A DNA stretch of 64,000 nucleotides, taken from assembly GCA_965247065.1 (NCBI GenBank), contig CBDFGN010000006.1, forward strand, positions 2,666,001 to 2,730,000, read 5' to 3'. The translations under genes and the position numbers were made by a program. The stretch's first letter is position 1, and every line of letters starts with the position of its first letter. The notes beneath the pieces were generated by a model that made no database searches, had not been told where the DNA came from, and saw only the letters and a program-made list of their open reading frames with translations. This document shows, piece by piece, positions 35,807-44,439 of this stretch. This DNA is from CBDFGN01 sp965247065 (lineage in GTDB: Bacteria > Bacteroidota > Bacteroidia > Cytophagales > Cyclobacteriaceae).

Positions 35807-37843
35807 ATGGGTGCACAAAAACTTACTAAGGGCGAGCTCACTCGAAAGCTTGAGAAACTCCAGGCCCAGGTCCAAAGGAACAAATTATCCGCCCAAGCTT
35901 TTAAAGAAAGCGAGGAGAAATTCAGGACCATCTTCGAGTCTTTCCAGGATATCTACTTCCGATGCGACATCAAGGGTAACATTACCATGGTGAGTCCCTC
36001 AATTTTTGAATTGATAGGATATAAACCAGAGAAGGTTATTGGTAAGAATATCACTAATTATTACCTCTATACCTCAAAGACAAAAGACCTCATCCGTCAA
36101 CTGGTGCGCAACCACAGTGTAAAAAACTTTGAAGCAGCCATAATTACCAAAAGTGGCGAAATTATACAATGCATTTGCAATGTAAGATTGCTCTATAACC
36201 AAAAGGGGGGAGTAAAGCAGATCGAAGGTATTGCGCGAGACATTACCCAGCTTCAAAAGGCGCACTTTGAGTTGATGAAGTCGAAAGAAATTGCCGAGCG
36301 ATCCCTGAAGGTAAAAGACCTATTCTTGGCCAATATGAGCCATGAGATCAGAACACCGATGAATGGAGTCATTGGAATGATAGACCTTCTTAGAGCCTCA
36401 GGCTTGAAGGCTGAACAAACCGAATACGTAGAGAAGATCAAGAAATCTTCCGAAACTTTAATGGCTATCCTCAATGATATCTTGGACTTGTCCAAAATTG
36501 AGGCTGGTAAAATGAAGCTTCGTAAATCTGCTATTCACCTTGCGGACACTCTGGAAAAACTGGATTTCTTATTCAGTCATCAAGCCGAGGCCAGTGATAT
36601 ACAACTTCACTACGAAATTGGTACCGATATTCCTGAATTCATAAAAATCGACGAGACCCGGATACTCCAGATATTTTCCAACCTACTCTCGAACGGGATC
36701 AAATTTACCGGGAAGAACGGCAAAATCGACATACTGATTACCCGGGTTAAGACCACATCCAGGCTAACGTCTAAAAAGATAAAACTGCGAGCTGAGGTCC
36801 GGGACACTGGAATTGGAATTAAGGATACGAATCAGTCCATGCTTTTCGAGAACTTTAGCCAGGTTGACAGTTCTGCTTCCAAACCCTATTCAGGCACCGG
36901 CCTGGGCCTTTCAATAGCTCGGGAGCTCACCACTTTGATGAAGGGTGAGATCGGCGTGCAATCCGAATTGGGATTGGGAAGTACTTTCTGGTTTACATTC
37001 GAAGTGGAAGAAGTTAAGCCATCCGAGGTCATAAGGGAGCAGGATGCTGACCATGAAGTCATTAGCGACAGATCCTATGGAAATAAGCAACCGTATCTGT
37101 TGCTCGTAGATGATAACCAAATTAATCTTCAGGTGGCTACTGAAATACTTAGGCGATCCGGGTGCCGGGTGGACACATCCAGTAACGGACCGGACGCGAT
37201 CGATTTGGCCGAAAAGAATCCATACGATCTTATTTTTATGGACATTCAGATGCCCGATATGGACGGAGTTACGGCGACCAAGAAAATCAAATCGTTGGGC
37301 TTGAAGCACCCCCCTCCTATTGTCGCCATGACCGCGTATTCTATGAGGGAGGACAAGGAGAAATTTCTGGCCCAGGGACTTGATGGCTACCTGGCCAAAC
37401 CAATCAAAGCGCAAGACCTGATTGGTAAAGTACAGAAATGGGTAACTCCTGAACAAAGTACATATGCGGATAACCCAGAGGAATCACAAACCAACGGGAA
37501 GGTAATCAATAGAGAGGTCCTTGAGCAACTCAGGAAGTTTGGGGGAGAGGAAATGGTGGTAAGCGCCTTATCCGATTTCGAAACTGAAACCGAAGAGGAA
37601 CTTGCGAGTTGCGAGCATTCGGCCCAGGTCAAGAATTATACCGAAATAATGCGTAAATTACATACCATAAAGGGTAATGCAGGTATTTTAGGAGTTGATC
37701 AACTGGCCGATGAAGCCAGATCACTGGAATTGAAGCTGAAGGACGAGGATTACTCATCCTTAGGGCGTGATTTGAAGAGTTTAAGAAATCGATTTACTGA
37801 TTTTCAGAAGCACTTGAGTTCCTACCTAAATCCAAATGGCTAA
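35807..37843 (+). CDS. Hybrid sensor histidine kinase (PAS-HisKA-HATPase-REC-HPt)
   Basis: A 678-residue soluble hybrid kinase. Domains in order: short coiled coil (1-35), PAS (36-150), HisKA with His179 in NMSHEIRTPMNG, HATPase (about 285-400, DTGIGI and GTGLGLSI), receiver with Asp479 in LIFMDIQMPDMDG and Lys531, and HPt with His619 in LHTIKGNAGILG. No transmembrane helix is seen, so the signal is cytosolic. The next gene is a stand-alone receiver overlapping by one base (TAATG), its likely phosphorelay target. Confidence 0.95.
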   Translation: MGAQKLTKGELTRKLEKLQAQVQRNKLSAQAFKESEEKFRTIFESFQDIYFRCDIKGNITMVSPSIFELIGYKPEKVIGKNITNYYLYTSKTKDLIRQLVRNHSVKNFEAAIITKSGEIIQCICNVRLLYNQKGGVKQIEGIARDITQLQKAHFELMKSKEIAERSLKVKDLFLANMSHEIRTPMNGVIGMIDLLRASGLKAEQTEYVEKIKKSSETLMAILNDILDLSKIEAGKMKLRKSAIHLADTLEKLDFLFSHQAEASDIQLHYEIGTDIPEFIKIDETRILQIFSNLLSNGIKFTGKNGKIDILITRVKTTSRLTSKKIKLRAEVRDTGIGIKDTNQSMLFENFSQVDSSASKPYSGTGLGLSIARELTTLMKGEIGVQSELGLGSTFWFTFEVEEVKPSEVIREQDADHEVISDRSYGNKQPYLLLVDDNQINLQVATEILRRSGCRVDTSSNGPDAIDLAEKNPYDLIFMDIQMPDMDGVTATKKIKSLGLKHPPPIVAMTAYSMREDKEKFLAQGLDGYLAKPIKAQDLIGKVQKWVTPEQSTYADNPEESQTNGKVINREVLEQLRKFGGEEMVVSALSDFETETEEELASCEHSAQVKNYTEIMRKLHTIKGNAGILGVDQLADEARSLELKLKDEDYSSLGRDLKSLRNRFTDFQKHLSSYLNPNG

Positions 37844-38223
37844 TGTCGAGTTCCAAACGAGTCCTGGTGGCCGAGGATAGCTCGGTAATTCAAAACCTTA
37901 CCAAGAAGATCCTTCAATTTCAAAATTATGAAATCACCTCCGTCAGGGATGGCGAGGAAGTTCTTGAAGTTCTAGCGGATCAAGATTTTGATATTATTTT
38001 GATGGACATAAACATGCCAAAAATGGACGGCTTGGAGTGCACCCGAAAAATACGATCAATGAATGATGACCTCAAGTCCGAAATACCCATCGTCGCAATA
38101 ACCGGAAATGCCAAAAACTACTCACGTGAAGATTTCCGGGGTGCCGGTATTAACGATTTTCTCCAAAAGCCTATAGACTTTGATTTACTGGTGGAAACGG
38201 TTAAGAAATTTACCAGTGGTTAG
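37843..38223 (+). CDS. Single-domain response regulator
   Basis: A 126-residue receiver with no output domain. Acidic pocket Glu11-Asp12, phospho-acceptor Asp55 in IILMDINMPKMDG, Thr in VAITGNAKN and Lys in FLQKPID are all present. Being translationally coupled to the hybrid kinase, it is probably phosphorylated by that kinase's HPt domain and acts by protein contact. The next gene starts within its last codons. Confidence 0.94.
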   Translation: MSSSKRVLVAEDSSVIQNLTKKILQFQNYEITSVRDGEEVLEVLADQDFDIILMDINMPKMDGLECTRKIRSMNDDLKSEIPIVAITGNAKNYSREDFRGAGINDFLQKPIDFDLLVETVKKFTSG

Positions 38224-38497
38224 TGAAGTAAAGTACACCAATCACTTCCTGCATAAAATAGAGGATCTATTTGCAGAATCCGATTATGTTCTGCGATATG
38301 AAAAAGGCAATTTCAAACCCGGTTATTGCATCTTAAAGGACACCAAAATCGCAGTTGTCAACAAGTACCATTCCCTGGAGGGCAAAATTAATTGCCTGAT
38401 TGAGATCCTGAGAACCATAGACATGGATTGGAAAACGCTGGGTGAAAAGAATCAATTGCTGTATTTGGATCTCTCGCAAACTGAGCTTGAACTTTGA
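38216..38497 (+). CDS. Conserved Bacteroidota hypothetical protein (about 93 aa)
   Basis: A GTG start at 38216, overlapping the end of the response regulator by eight bases, gives about 93 residues. The core (FLHKIEDLFAESDYVLRYEKG, residues about 10-30, then GYCILKDTKIAVVNKYHSLEG) is a pattern I associate with a small Bacteroidota-specific family of unknown function usually found near this MBL gene type. It has no signal peptide or motif of known activity. The following MBL gene overlaps by four bases. Confidence 0.75.
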   Translation: MVSEVKYTNHFLHKIEDLFAESDYVLRYEKGNFKPGYCILKDTKIAVVNKYHSLEGKINCLIEILRTIDMDWKTLGEKNQLLYLDLSQTELEL

Positions 38498-39255
38498 TCG
38501 TCACTTTTTTAGGAACCGGCACCTCCCAAGGCATCCCGGTTATCGCTTGTGACTGTCACATCTGCCGGTCAATTGACTTCAGGGACAAGCGCACACGCTC
38601 TTCGGTGCACATACAATCTGACGAAAACAGTTTTGTTGTTGACACCGGGCCCGATTTCCGGCAACAAATGCTGAGAGAACGAATCGTTCATCTAGATGCG
38701 GTCATATTCACTCATCAGCATAAGGATCACACCGCGGGGTTGGACGACATTCGGGGATTTAATTTCAGGCAAAAGGGATCCATTCCATTATATGCCGATG
38801 CGGCGGTTCTGACTCAACTAAGACAGGAATATTCCTACATCTTCCAAGAACACAAATATCCGGGCATTCCCAGTATCGAGGTGAACCAGATTGAAAACAA
38901 GGAATTTAGTATTAAGGGAATTGATTTCACCCCTATAAGGGTGATGCACTACCAACTTCCGGTTTTTGGATTCAGAATTGAGGATTTTACCTATATAACA
39001 GACGCGAATTTTATCGAAGAGGATGAGATGGACAAGGTAAAGGGTACCAAAATCCTGGTCCTTAATGCTCTCCGTCAAAAGCCACACATCTCACACTTCA
39101 CCCTCGAAGAGGCAGTAGCCGTCGCCAAGAAAATAAAACCCGAGAAGACCTACCTTACCCATATAAGTCACCAAATGGGTACCCATACCGAAGCCTCCGC
39201 TAAACTCCCGAAAGACGTTGAAATTGCTTACGACGGGCTCAAAGTTGAGCTGTAA
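38494..39255 (+). CDS. MBL-fold metallo-hydrolase, PhnP/RNase Z-like
   Basis: A 253-residue beta-lactamase-fold hydrolase. It starts at TTG with VTFLGTGTSQGIPV, has a Cys pair (DCHIC) typical of PhnP-like enzymes, and the metal motif HQHKDH at 74-79. Further ligands are Asp in ITDAN near 170 and the His in LTHISHQMG near 224. The PhnP group cleaves cyclic phosphates; the Bacteroidota orthologue's substrate is not known. It is co-translated with the preceding hypothetical gene and ends four bases before rqcH. Confidence 0.9.
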   Translation: MIVTFLGTGTSQGIPVIACDCHICRSIDFRDKRTRSSVHIQSDENSFVVDTGPDFRQQMLRERIVHLDAVIFTHQHKDHTAGLDDIRGFNFRQKGSIPLYADAAVLTQLRQEYSYIFQEHKYPGIPSIEVNQIENKEFSIKGIDFTPIRVMHYQLPVFGFRIEDFTYITDANFIEEDEMDKVKGTKILVLNALRQKPHISHFTLEEAVAVAKKIKPEKTYLTHISHQMGTHTEASAKLPKDVEIAYDGLKVEL

Positions 39256-39258
39256 ATA

Positions 39259-40170
39259 GTGCACACCAACTATTACTTTTTAAGAAGTCTGGTTCAGGAA
39301 CTGGAAGGTAAAATCCAGGGCTCAACCCTGATGTCTTGCTTTAGCCAAGACAGGGATGAATTGATTCTCCAATTTCAAAAAGACGAAAGCTATTTTTTTA
39401 TCCAGGCGATACTTCGTCAAGACTTCAATATTCTGATCTTTCCTGAGGAATTCCGCCGCTCCAGGAAAAACAGCGCCAACATCTTTACCCAAGCCCTGGG
39501 ACATCAAGTGAGAAAGATTGTTAGGTATCAGAATGAGCGATGTTTTCTTCTGGAAATGGGCACTTTCAGTATACTCTTCAAAATGTTTGGCGCTCAGTCC
39601 AATCTTATTCTTTATGAGAACACCCGGCCGATAGCTCTCTTCAAGAATAGCTTGGAAAGGGATAGGGGTCTCTCCTTGGTTGCCCTCGATCGCCCTATCC
39701 GTCGTACGTATGATGAATTCATTAAATCCGGATATGACCGCAGGTCGCTTTACCCAACATTTGGCAAGGTGGTGGAACAGTACTTGCGGATGGAAGGATA
39801 TGAACATCAGCCACCTAGGCAACAATGGCAAATGTTAAAGGAAGTTGAATCCAGGCTGGAGGATCCGGAATACTATATTCTGGAATTGTCCAATCCCACT
39901 TTCTCACTACTACCCTCGGGTAAATATGAAGGATTGGATAAAAATCCTGTGAACGCCATTAACCAGTTCTACAAACAATTCTCCAAGAGGTTCTATGTGA
40001 AAGCTGAAAGAACCCGAATCCTAAGAAAGTTGGACAAGATTGCTCGTCGAAATTTGAATTATTTAGACAAAACCGGTAAAAAGCTAGTGGAGGTTGAAGC
40101 CCGGGCAAACCGTTCTCAAATTGCTGATATCATAATGGCCAACCTCTCTTCGATCCGTGCGATTTCTAAG
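39259..40170 (+). pseudogene. rqcH: rqcH (NFACT protein), 5' fragment interrupted by IS110 element
   Basis: The N-terminal 304 codons (GTG start) of an NFACT ribosome-quality-control protein, beginning HTNYYFLRSLVQELEGKIQG and continuing through the NFACT-N domain and helix-hairpin/coiled-coil part up to ADIIMANLSSIRAISK. The frame then runs into the insertion sequence and stops at 40174-40176. The rest of the gene resumes at 41474. Joining 40170 to 41474 restores one 527-residue frame with typical NFACT length. RqcH recruits tRNA-Ala to stalled 50S subunits for Ala tailing. The C-terminal NFACT-R region is separated, so function is probably lost. Confidence 0.9.
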
Positions 40171-40172
40171 GA

Positions 40173-41180
40173 TTAAACAAGGGCATGCTTATAAATTTTT
40201 TCATATTTCCTATTTTCTCTTACACAAGCAAATACTCGGTGGATGATTTTGTTTCTTACAGCATTAAGTACAGCCATTTTATTCTTGCCTTCCTCTACTT
40301 TTCTTAGGTAATAATCTCTTAATTCTCCTTTACCAGAGATGGCTGACATAGCTGCTAAGTGTAGTAGTACTTTCATCGACTTGTCTGCCCTGTGTGACAC
40401 TCTGGCCCTGCTGCGAATCGTTTTCCCTGAATCGTATTGGAAAGGGGCTACTCCGCAATGACAGGCCATCTTTTTTGGGTCAGTGATCTGTTTAAACTCG
40501 TTAGTGACTACCAGGGTATTGATAGCTACAATCTGCCCTACTCTGCTTACCGATGTAATCAGTTGATAAAGTTGTTTAAGATGATGGTCCCCATCAATGA
40601 GCTGCTGGATTTTCTGTTCCACTTCTTTGAGTTGTTTTTCTATTTTGGCTATAACAGGTCGAAGTAGTTTATCATGTTCCTTTGCCCATTGTTTATTACC
40701 AAACTGCTTGTCTTCCTGTAGAGGATCAAGTAGCCTCTTTTTGGAAGTAAGTAGTCTTTTCCTGAGACGGATCATAGATTTCAATTGATTGACAACCTCT
40801 CTGGGAGCTTCCCACAGCCTTACTTTATCCCTTTTAGCATAAGCATACTCAGAAATTCTTAAGGCATCTAAAGCATCATTTTTACCTCGTTCCAACGCAT
40901 GGTGTGCTTTGATTACTGCTGCGTTTTCTAACCAAACTGCCATGTTCTTTTCAACCACAAATTCCAATAAAGGGTTACAGTAGATACCCGTATGCTCAAG
41001 ACATAATAACCAGTGGATCTGATCGGTCTCTACTTCTTTTAGTAATCTTTTGTAAAACAGATTGATCCCTTTTTTGTCGTTACTTACCAGCAAGTGGAAC
41101 AACTTTTTGCCTTCAGCAATCACTACAAAATCCAGAACCTCTTTAGACACATCTACGCCAATAAATACTTTATACTTCAT
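40173..41180 (-). CDS. IS110-family DEDD recombinase/transposase
   Basis: 335 residues from the ATG at 41180 (a TTG eleven codons upstream is possible). The N-terminal RuvC-like DEDD domain shows FIGVDVSKEVLDF, LCLEHTGIYC and GKNDALDALRI, supplying the acidic residues. The C-terminal Tnp20 domain has ITSVSRVGQIVAINTLV, HCGVAPFQYDSG and RVSHRADKSMKVLLHLAAMSA, including the conserved region around the serine nucleophile. It is full length and should be active. Its stop codon lies within a few bases of the insertion junction. Confidence 0.93.
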   Translation of the reverse strand: MKYKVFIGVDVSKEVLDFVVIAEGKKLFHLLVSNDKKGINLFYKRLLKEVETDQIHWLLCLEHTGIYCNPLLEFVVEKNMAVWLENAAVIKAHHALERGKNDALDALRISEYAYAKRDKVRLWEAPREVVNQLKSMIRLRKRLLTSKKRLLDPLQEDKQFGNKQWAKEHDKLLRPVIAKIEKQLKEVEQKIQQLIDGDHHLKQLYQLITSVSRVGQIVAINTLVVTNEFKQITDPKKMACHCGVAPFQYDSGKTIRSRARVSHRADKSMKVLLHLAAMSAISGKGELRDYYLRKVEEGKNKMAVLNAVRNKIIHRVFACVRENRKYEKIYKHALV

Positions 41181-41229
41181 AACTTTATTATTGATTAAAA
41201 AACAGGTCAACACACTTAAACACGATCAA

Positions 41230-41440
41230 ACCCTTGATAATGGATCTTATCCTTCGCTGGATATTCCTAATTTCTAAATGATGCTTGTTTAAGTAACCGA
41301 CAGAGGATTGAATCGCACGATGGGTCTTACCCTGGCAGGCAGATAATTCGCCTCTGTCGGTGTTGACTTTTTAAAGTTATCCACCTTGTCCACAAGTTAT
41401 GAGTCTCCCCCAGACCCCCTCATAGGGGTAATAGCAATAA
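41230..41440 (-). ncRNA. Candidate IS110 bridge RNA in the element's non-coding end
   Basis: The non-coding stretch upstream of the recombinase holds strong paired elements. A perfect 11-base inverted repeat ACCGACAGAGG (41296-41306) with CCTCTGTCGGT (41351-41361) encloses 44 bases with a smaller GGGT/ACCC hairpin. A second hairpin, ACCCC (41414-41418) with GGGGT (41425-41429), lies near the outer end. Bridge RNAs of IS110 elements contain a 5' stem-loop and two large guide loops in this position. Limits are approximate and transcription is inferred. Confidence 0.55.
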
Positions 41441-41473
41441 TATTGAAATAATCATATCTTGTAAATCTAAAGG

Positions 41474-42145
41474 GGACAGGAAAGCGTTGAGCTCATAGAT
41501 TTCTACAACAACCAACAAATTACCATTAAGCTAAACAGACGGTTATCCCCTCAAAAGAATGCCGAAATCCTATATCGTAAAGCCAAGAATCAGAACTTAG
41601 AGATACAGAATCTAACCAGGAATCTAACCCGGCGTCGAAATGAACAAAAACTTATCCTAAAATACCAGGAAGAAATACCAAGGATCCAAAGCCTGAAGGA
41701 GCTCCGCGTCTACATATCCGAAAACAAACTAGCTCAAATTGTGGAACAGGAAAAAATCCCTCTGCCCTATAGGGCATATACAGTTGACGGCTTTCAAATA
41801 TGGGTTGGGAAAAACGCCAAAAGTAATGACACCATGCTAAGAGAGTTTACCTGGAAGGACGATCTTTGGCTACATGCGAAGGACTTGGCCGGATCTCACG
41901 TAGTTATCAAATACCAGTCCGGAAGGAATTTCCCTCAGCAAGTTAAGGAAAAGGCGGCTCAGTTGGCGGCCTGGAATTCCAAGGGAAAAAACAACTCGAT
42001 GTGCCCGGTCACTATCACCCCGCGCAAATTTGTGAGAAAGCCTAAGGGTGCTCCGCCCGGGGAAGTAATAGTGGAGAAAGAAAATGTGATAATAGTGGAG
42101 CCCAGCAACCTTCGGCGCCTCAGAAAAGGTGTAAGAGCTAGCTAA
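41474..42145 (+). pseudogene. rqcH: rqcH (NFACT protein), 3' fragment
   Basis: 223 residues in frame with the 5' fragment, starting GQESVELIDFYNNQ. It contains LNRRLSPQKNAEILYRKAKN, a coiled-coil part, and the NFACT-R domain with FQIWVGKNAKSNDTM, KDDLWLHAKDLAGSHVVI and the C-terminal GEVIVEKENVIIVEPSN. Without its own start region it may be translated only from an internal ATG at 41741 as a 134-residue NFACT-R fragment, which is unproven. Confidence 0.9.
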
Positions 42146-42171
42146 GGACCAAGGAGTATGACATTTCTCTT

Positions 42172-43605
42172 CTACCTGACGATATTCAGTTTCACCATAT
42201 TGGTCCGTTGTTTCCACTGAAAAGGGGTACTGGCTGTTGTCACAAAGACATCTCCTTTTTGAACAATCCCCTGCTCTCGCAGAAACTCCTCGATATCAGA
42301 AACCGTGTGGTCGGCACCCTTCATCTCCTCATAGTAGAAAGCGCGGACCCCCCAATACAAATTGATCGAGGTAAGCAACGCCATGTTATTGGTGAAGACG
42401 TAAATGTGGGCCTTGGGTCGATGCCCGGATAATCGATAGCCTGTATAGCCGGATTGAGTCATGCCTACAATCGCCGCAGAATTGGTCTCAGCACTTAATC
42501 GGCAAGCCATAGCTACCAGATGGTCGTTATAAAGGGTCTTGGAATCCGGACTTAACGGCCAGAACCGGTTATAAATAGTCGGATAGTCTTCGACGGAGGT
42601 AATGGTTTCCACCATGCTTATGACCGAGTCAACAGGAAATTTTCCAGCAGCAGTTTCAGCGGACAGCATCAAGACATCGGCCCCGTCGAGAACCGCATTG
42701 GCGATGTCGTTGGTTTCGGCCCGAGTGGGTCGTGGGTTCTCAATCATGCTCTCCATCATTTGGGTTGCAATGATCACCGGTTTATTGGCCTCGTTACATT
42801 TCGCAACAATCTTCTTCTGAACCATTGGTACGTCCTCCATCTTGGTTTCCACCCCAAGATCTCCCCGGGCAACCATAAGCCCATCTGCAGCGCCAATTAT
42901 CTCATTCAAATTTCGGATGGCTTCCGGCTTTTCTATTTTGGCAATCACCCTGGTGAATTTGCCCGATTGCTTTATTCGGTCTTTGAGTTGAAGTACGTCT
43001 TCGGCGGCCCGAACAAAGGACAAGGCTATCCAATCAAGCCCGTTCTTAAGTCCGAATTCCAGGTCTACGTGATCCTTCTCAGAGAGGGCAGAGCTGGACA
43101 CGTCGGTATCAGGAAGGTTCATTCCTTTACGAGGTCTAAGGATACCCCCATGGATAATCCGGGTAAATACATTGGTTTCCTCAGCACTCTCCACAACCAA
43201 TTCTATTTTTCCATCATCAATGAGAATAGTATTACCAGGCTCGACATCGTTAGGTAGTTGTTGATATGTGGTGCTGATACGATCCTTAGTGCCCATTACC
43301 TCCTCTGTGGTGACCACAAGCTTCTCACCGCTTTTAAGCTCCACCGAGCCATTTTCCACATCTTTGACCCTTATTTTCGGCCCCTGCAGATCCTGGAGAA
43401 GGCCTATGTGAGTCCCTAGTTCTTTATTGATCAAGCGTACTGTGTCAATTACCAGTTGGTGTTCATCTAATGTTCCATGAGAGAAGTTTAGCCGGAAAAC
43501 GTCCACACCCGCCAGGATCAGTTTTTCCAGTACTGCTTTAGAACTACTAGCAGGCCCAACAGTGGCTACTATTTTGGTCCGGTTGAAAATAATATGATTA
43601 TCCAT
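42172..43605 (-). CDS. pyk: Pyruvate kinase
   Basis: Final glycolytic step, phosphoenolpyruvate to pyruvate with ATP formation. The 477-residue protein shows NRTKIVATVGPAS, FRLNFSHG, LQDLQGPKIR, the catalytic IAKIEKPEAIRNL and VARGDLGVE, and ATQMMESMIENPRPTRAET. The C-terminal allosteric domain ends TNMVKLNIVR. The length is normal for type II. It lies one base after the IPExxxVDY gene on the same strand. Confidence 0.97.
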   Translation of the reverse strand: MDNHIIFNRTKIVATVGPASSSKAVLEKLILAGVDVFRLNFSHGTLDEHQLVIDTVRLINKELGTHIGLLQDLQGPKIRVKDVENGSVELKSGEKLVVTTEEVMGTKDRISTTYQQLPNDVEPGNTILIDDGKIELVVESAEETNVFTRIIHGGILRPRKGMNLPDTDVSSSALSEKDHVDLEFGLKNGLDWIALSFVRAAEDVLQLKDRIKQSGKFTRVIAKIEKPEAIRNLNEIIGAADGLMVARGDLGVETKMEDVPMVQKKIVAKCNEANKPVIIATQMMESMIENPRPTRAETNDIANAVLDGADVLMLSAETAAGKFPVDSVISMVETITSVEDYPTIYNRFWPLSPDSKTLYNDHLVAMACRLSAETNSAAIVGMTQSGYTGYRLSGHRPKAHIYVFTNNMALLTSINLYWGVRAFYYEEMKGADHTVSDIEEFLREQGIVQKGDVFVTTASTPFQWKQRTNMVKLNIVR

Positions 43606-43606
43606 G

Positions 43607-44029
43607 TCAAAGGATCAAATTCTCTTTAGACTTGAGTTTCTCGATATCTATGGGCTGAATATATTGGATTAAAACCAATTTCTTCAGCCTCGCAAGCATT
43701 TCCGGAACGTCAAAAACCTGGCTTTGATCATGAATCAGAAGAAAGTAATCGAAATTGGGCAGTTCTGGAACGAGTAGGGGCTTTTTCTCTTCCCCATATG
43801 ACTTGTTTTTTACCAATCGCAGCTTGGCATACTCGGCCTCATAGAGAAAGTGAGATGTTATTATGTTGTCTTGATTGTAGTACTCGATTTCCAGATCTTC
43901 GACTTTCACAATATGAATCTTGAGCGCTTGATTTAGCACCCAGGCCAGCTTGTAATCTCGCACCGGAGAGCTGATTCCGAACAGCTCAAAATCGTATTCA
44001 TAATCAACTAATAATTTGCTTTTTTTCAT
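43607..44029 (-). CDS. IPExxxVDY family protein
   Basis: About 140 residues from the ATG at 44029 (MKKSKLLVDYEYDFELFGI); an earlier in-frame start adds nine residues. The family-naming motif appears in altered form as VPELPNFDYFL near residue 90, with the companion segments YKLAWVLNQALKI and IQYIQPIDIEKL. The family is restricted to Bacteroidota, of unknown function, and is typically located just before pyk as here. It is cytoplasmic. The conserved pairing suggests a link to central metabolism or acpP-fabF, located divergently upstream. Confidence 0.85.
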   Translation of the reverse strand: MKKSKLLVDYEYDFELFGISSPVRDYKLAWVLNQALKIHIVKVEDLEIEYYNQDNIITSHFLYEAEYAKLRLVKNKSYGEEKKPLLVPELPNFDYFLLIHDQSQVFDVPEMLARLKKLVLIQYIQPIDIEKLKSKENLIL

Positions 44030-44118
44030 ACCTTTTTTGCCCGTCAAAAGGAGCAAATCTCCTCAAAATCAGGCGTTTCCGAGTAGCTCCGCAATTTAGG
44101 TAAGATTGGCTGATTTTG

Positions 44119-44150
44119 TTTGACAATTCGGCATATTATGCATTTCTTTG
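44119..44150 (+). promoter_or_regulatory. Candidate promoter of the acpP-fabF-rnc operon
   Basis: TTTG at 44119-44122 and TTTCTTTG at 44143-44150 are separated by 20 bases, one mismatch from the TTTG/TAnnTTTG Bacteroidota consensus. It is 30 bases before the acpP ATG. Confidence 0.5.
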
Positions 44151-44179
44151 CACTACATTTTTAACCAAAAATCTAGACA

Positions 44180-44416
44180 ATGTCTAAAATAGCTCAAAAA
44201 GTTAAAAGTATCATAATAGACAAACTCGGAGTGGAGGAATCTGAGGTTACACCTGAGGCTAGTTTCACGAATGACCTAGGTGCAGATTCACTCGACACCG
44301 TTGAGTTGATCATGGAATTCGAAAAGGAATTCAACATATCAATTCCCGATGATCAGGCTGAAAATATTGCGACTGTCGGCCAAGCTATTTCCTATCTTGA
44401 AGAAAACGTCAAATAA
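44180..44416 (+). CDS. acpP: Acyl carrier protein (fatty acid synthesis)
   Basis: A 78-residue acidic carrier protein with the phosphopantetheine serine at Ser37 in GADSLDTVELIMEFE. Its sequence is the standard housekeeping type, unlike the ACP at 27774. It carries growing acyl chains for the type II synthase. It is followed after 23 bases by fabF and then rnc, the common acpP-fabF-rnc order. Confidence 0.97.
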   Translation: MSKIAQKVKSIIIDKLGVEESEVTPEASFTNDLGADSLDTVELIMEFEKEFNISIPDDQAENIATVGQAISYLEENVK

Positions 44417-44439
44417 GATCATACCCCTCCCAACATTAT

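Larger units (their letters stand above)
40172..41472 (-). mobile_element. IS110-family insertion sequence in rqcH
   Basis: About 1.3 kb with one transposase gene reading left, almost no DNA after its stop, and about 290 non-coding bases before its start. That long upstream, short downstream layout is the IS110-group pattern in which the bridge RNA lies in the left end. Edges are inferred from restoring the rqcH frame and are uncertain by up to about ten bases. With these edges a GG dinucleotide is present at both junctions, as expected for a two-base core. No terminal inverted repeats are seen, which is normal for the group. Confidence 0.8.

Noticed and set aside
36911..37456. Leftward 181-codon frame in the hybrid kinase
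   Set aside because: Antisense shadow of the receiver domain; no start context or similarity.
39322..39831. Leftward 169-codon frame inside the rqcH 5' fragment
   Set aside because: Antisense shadow; the forward frame matches NFACT-N.
42760..43257. Rightward 165-codon frame in pyk
   Set aside because: Antisense shadow of pyruvate kinase.
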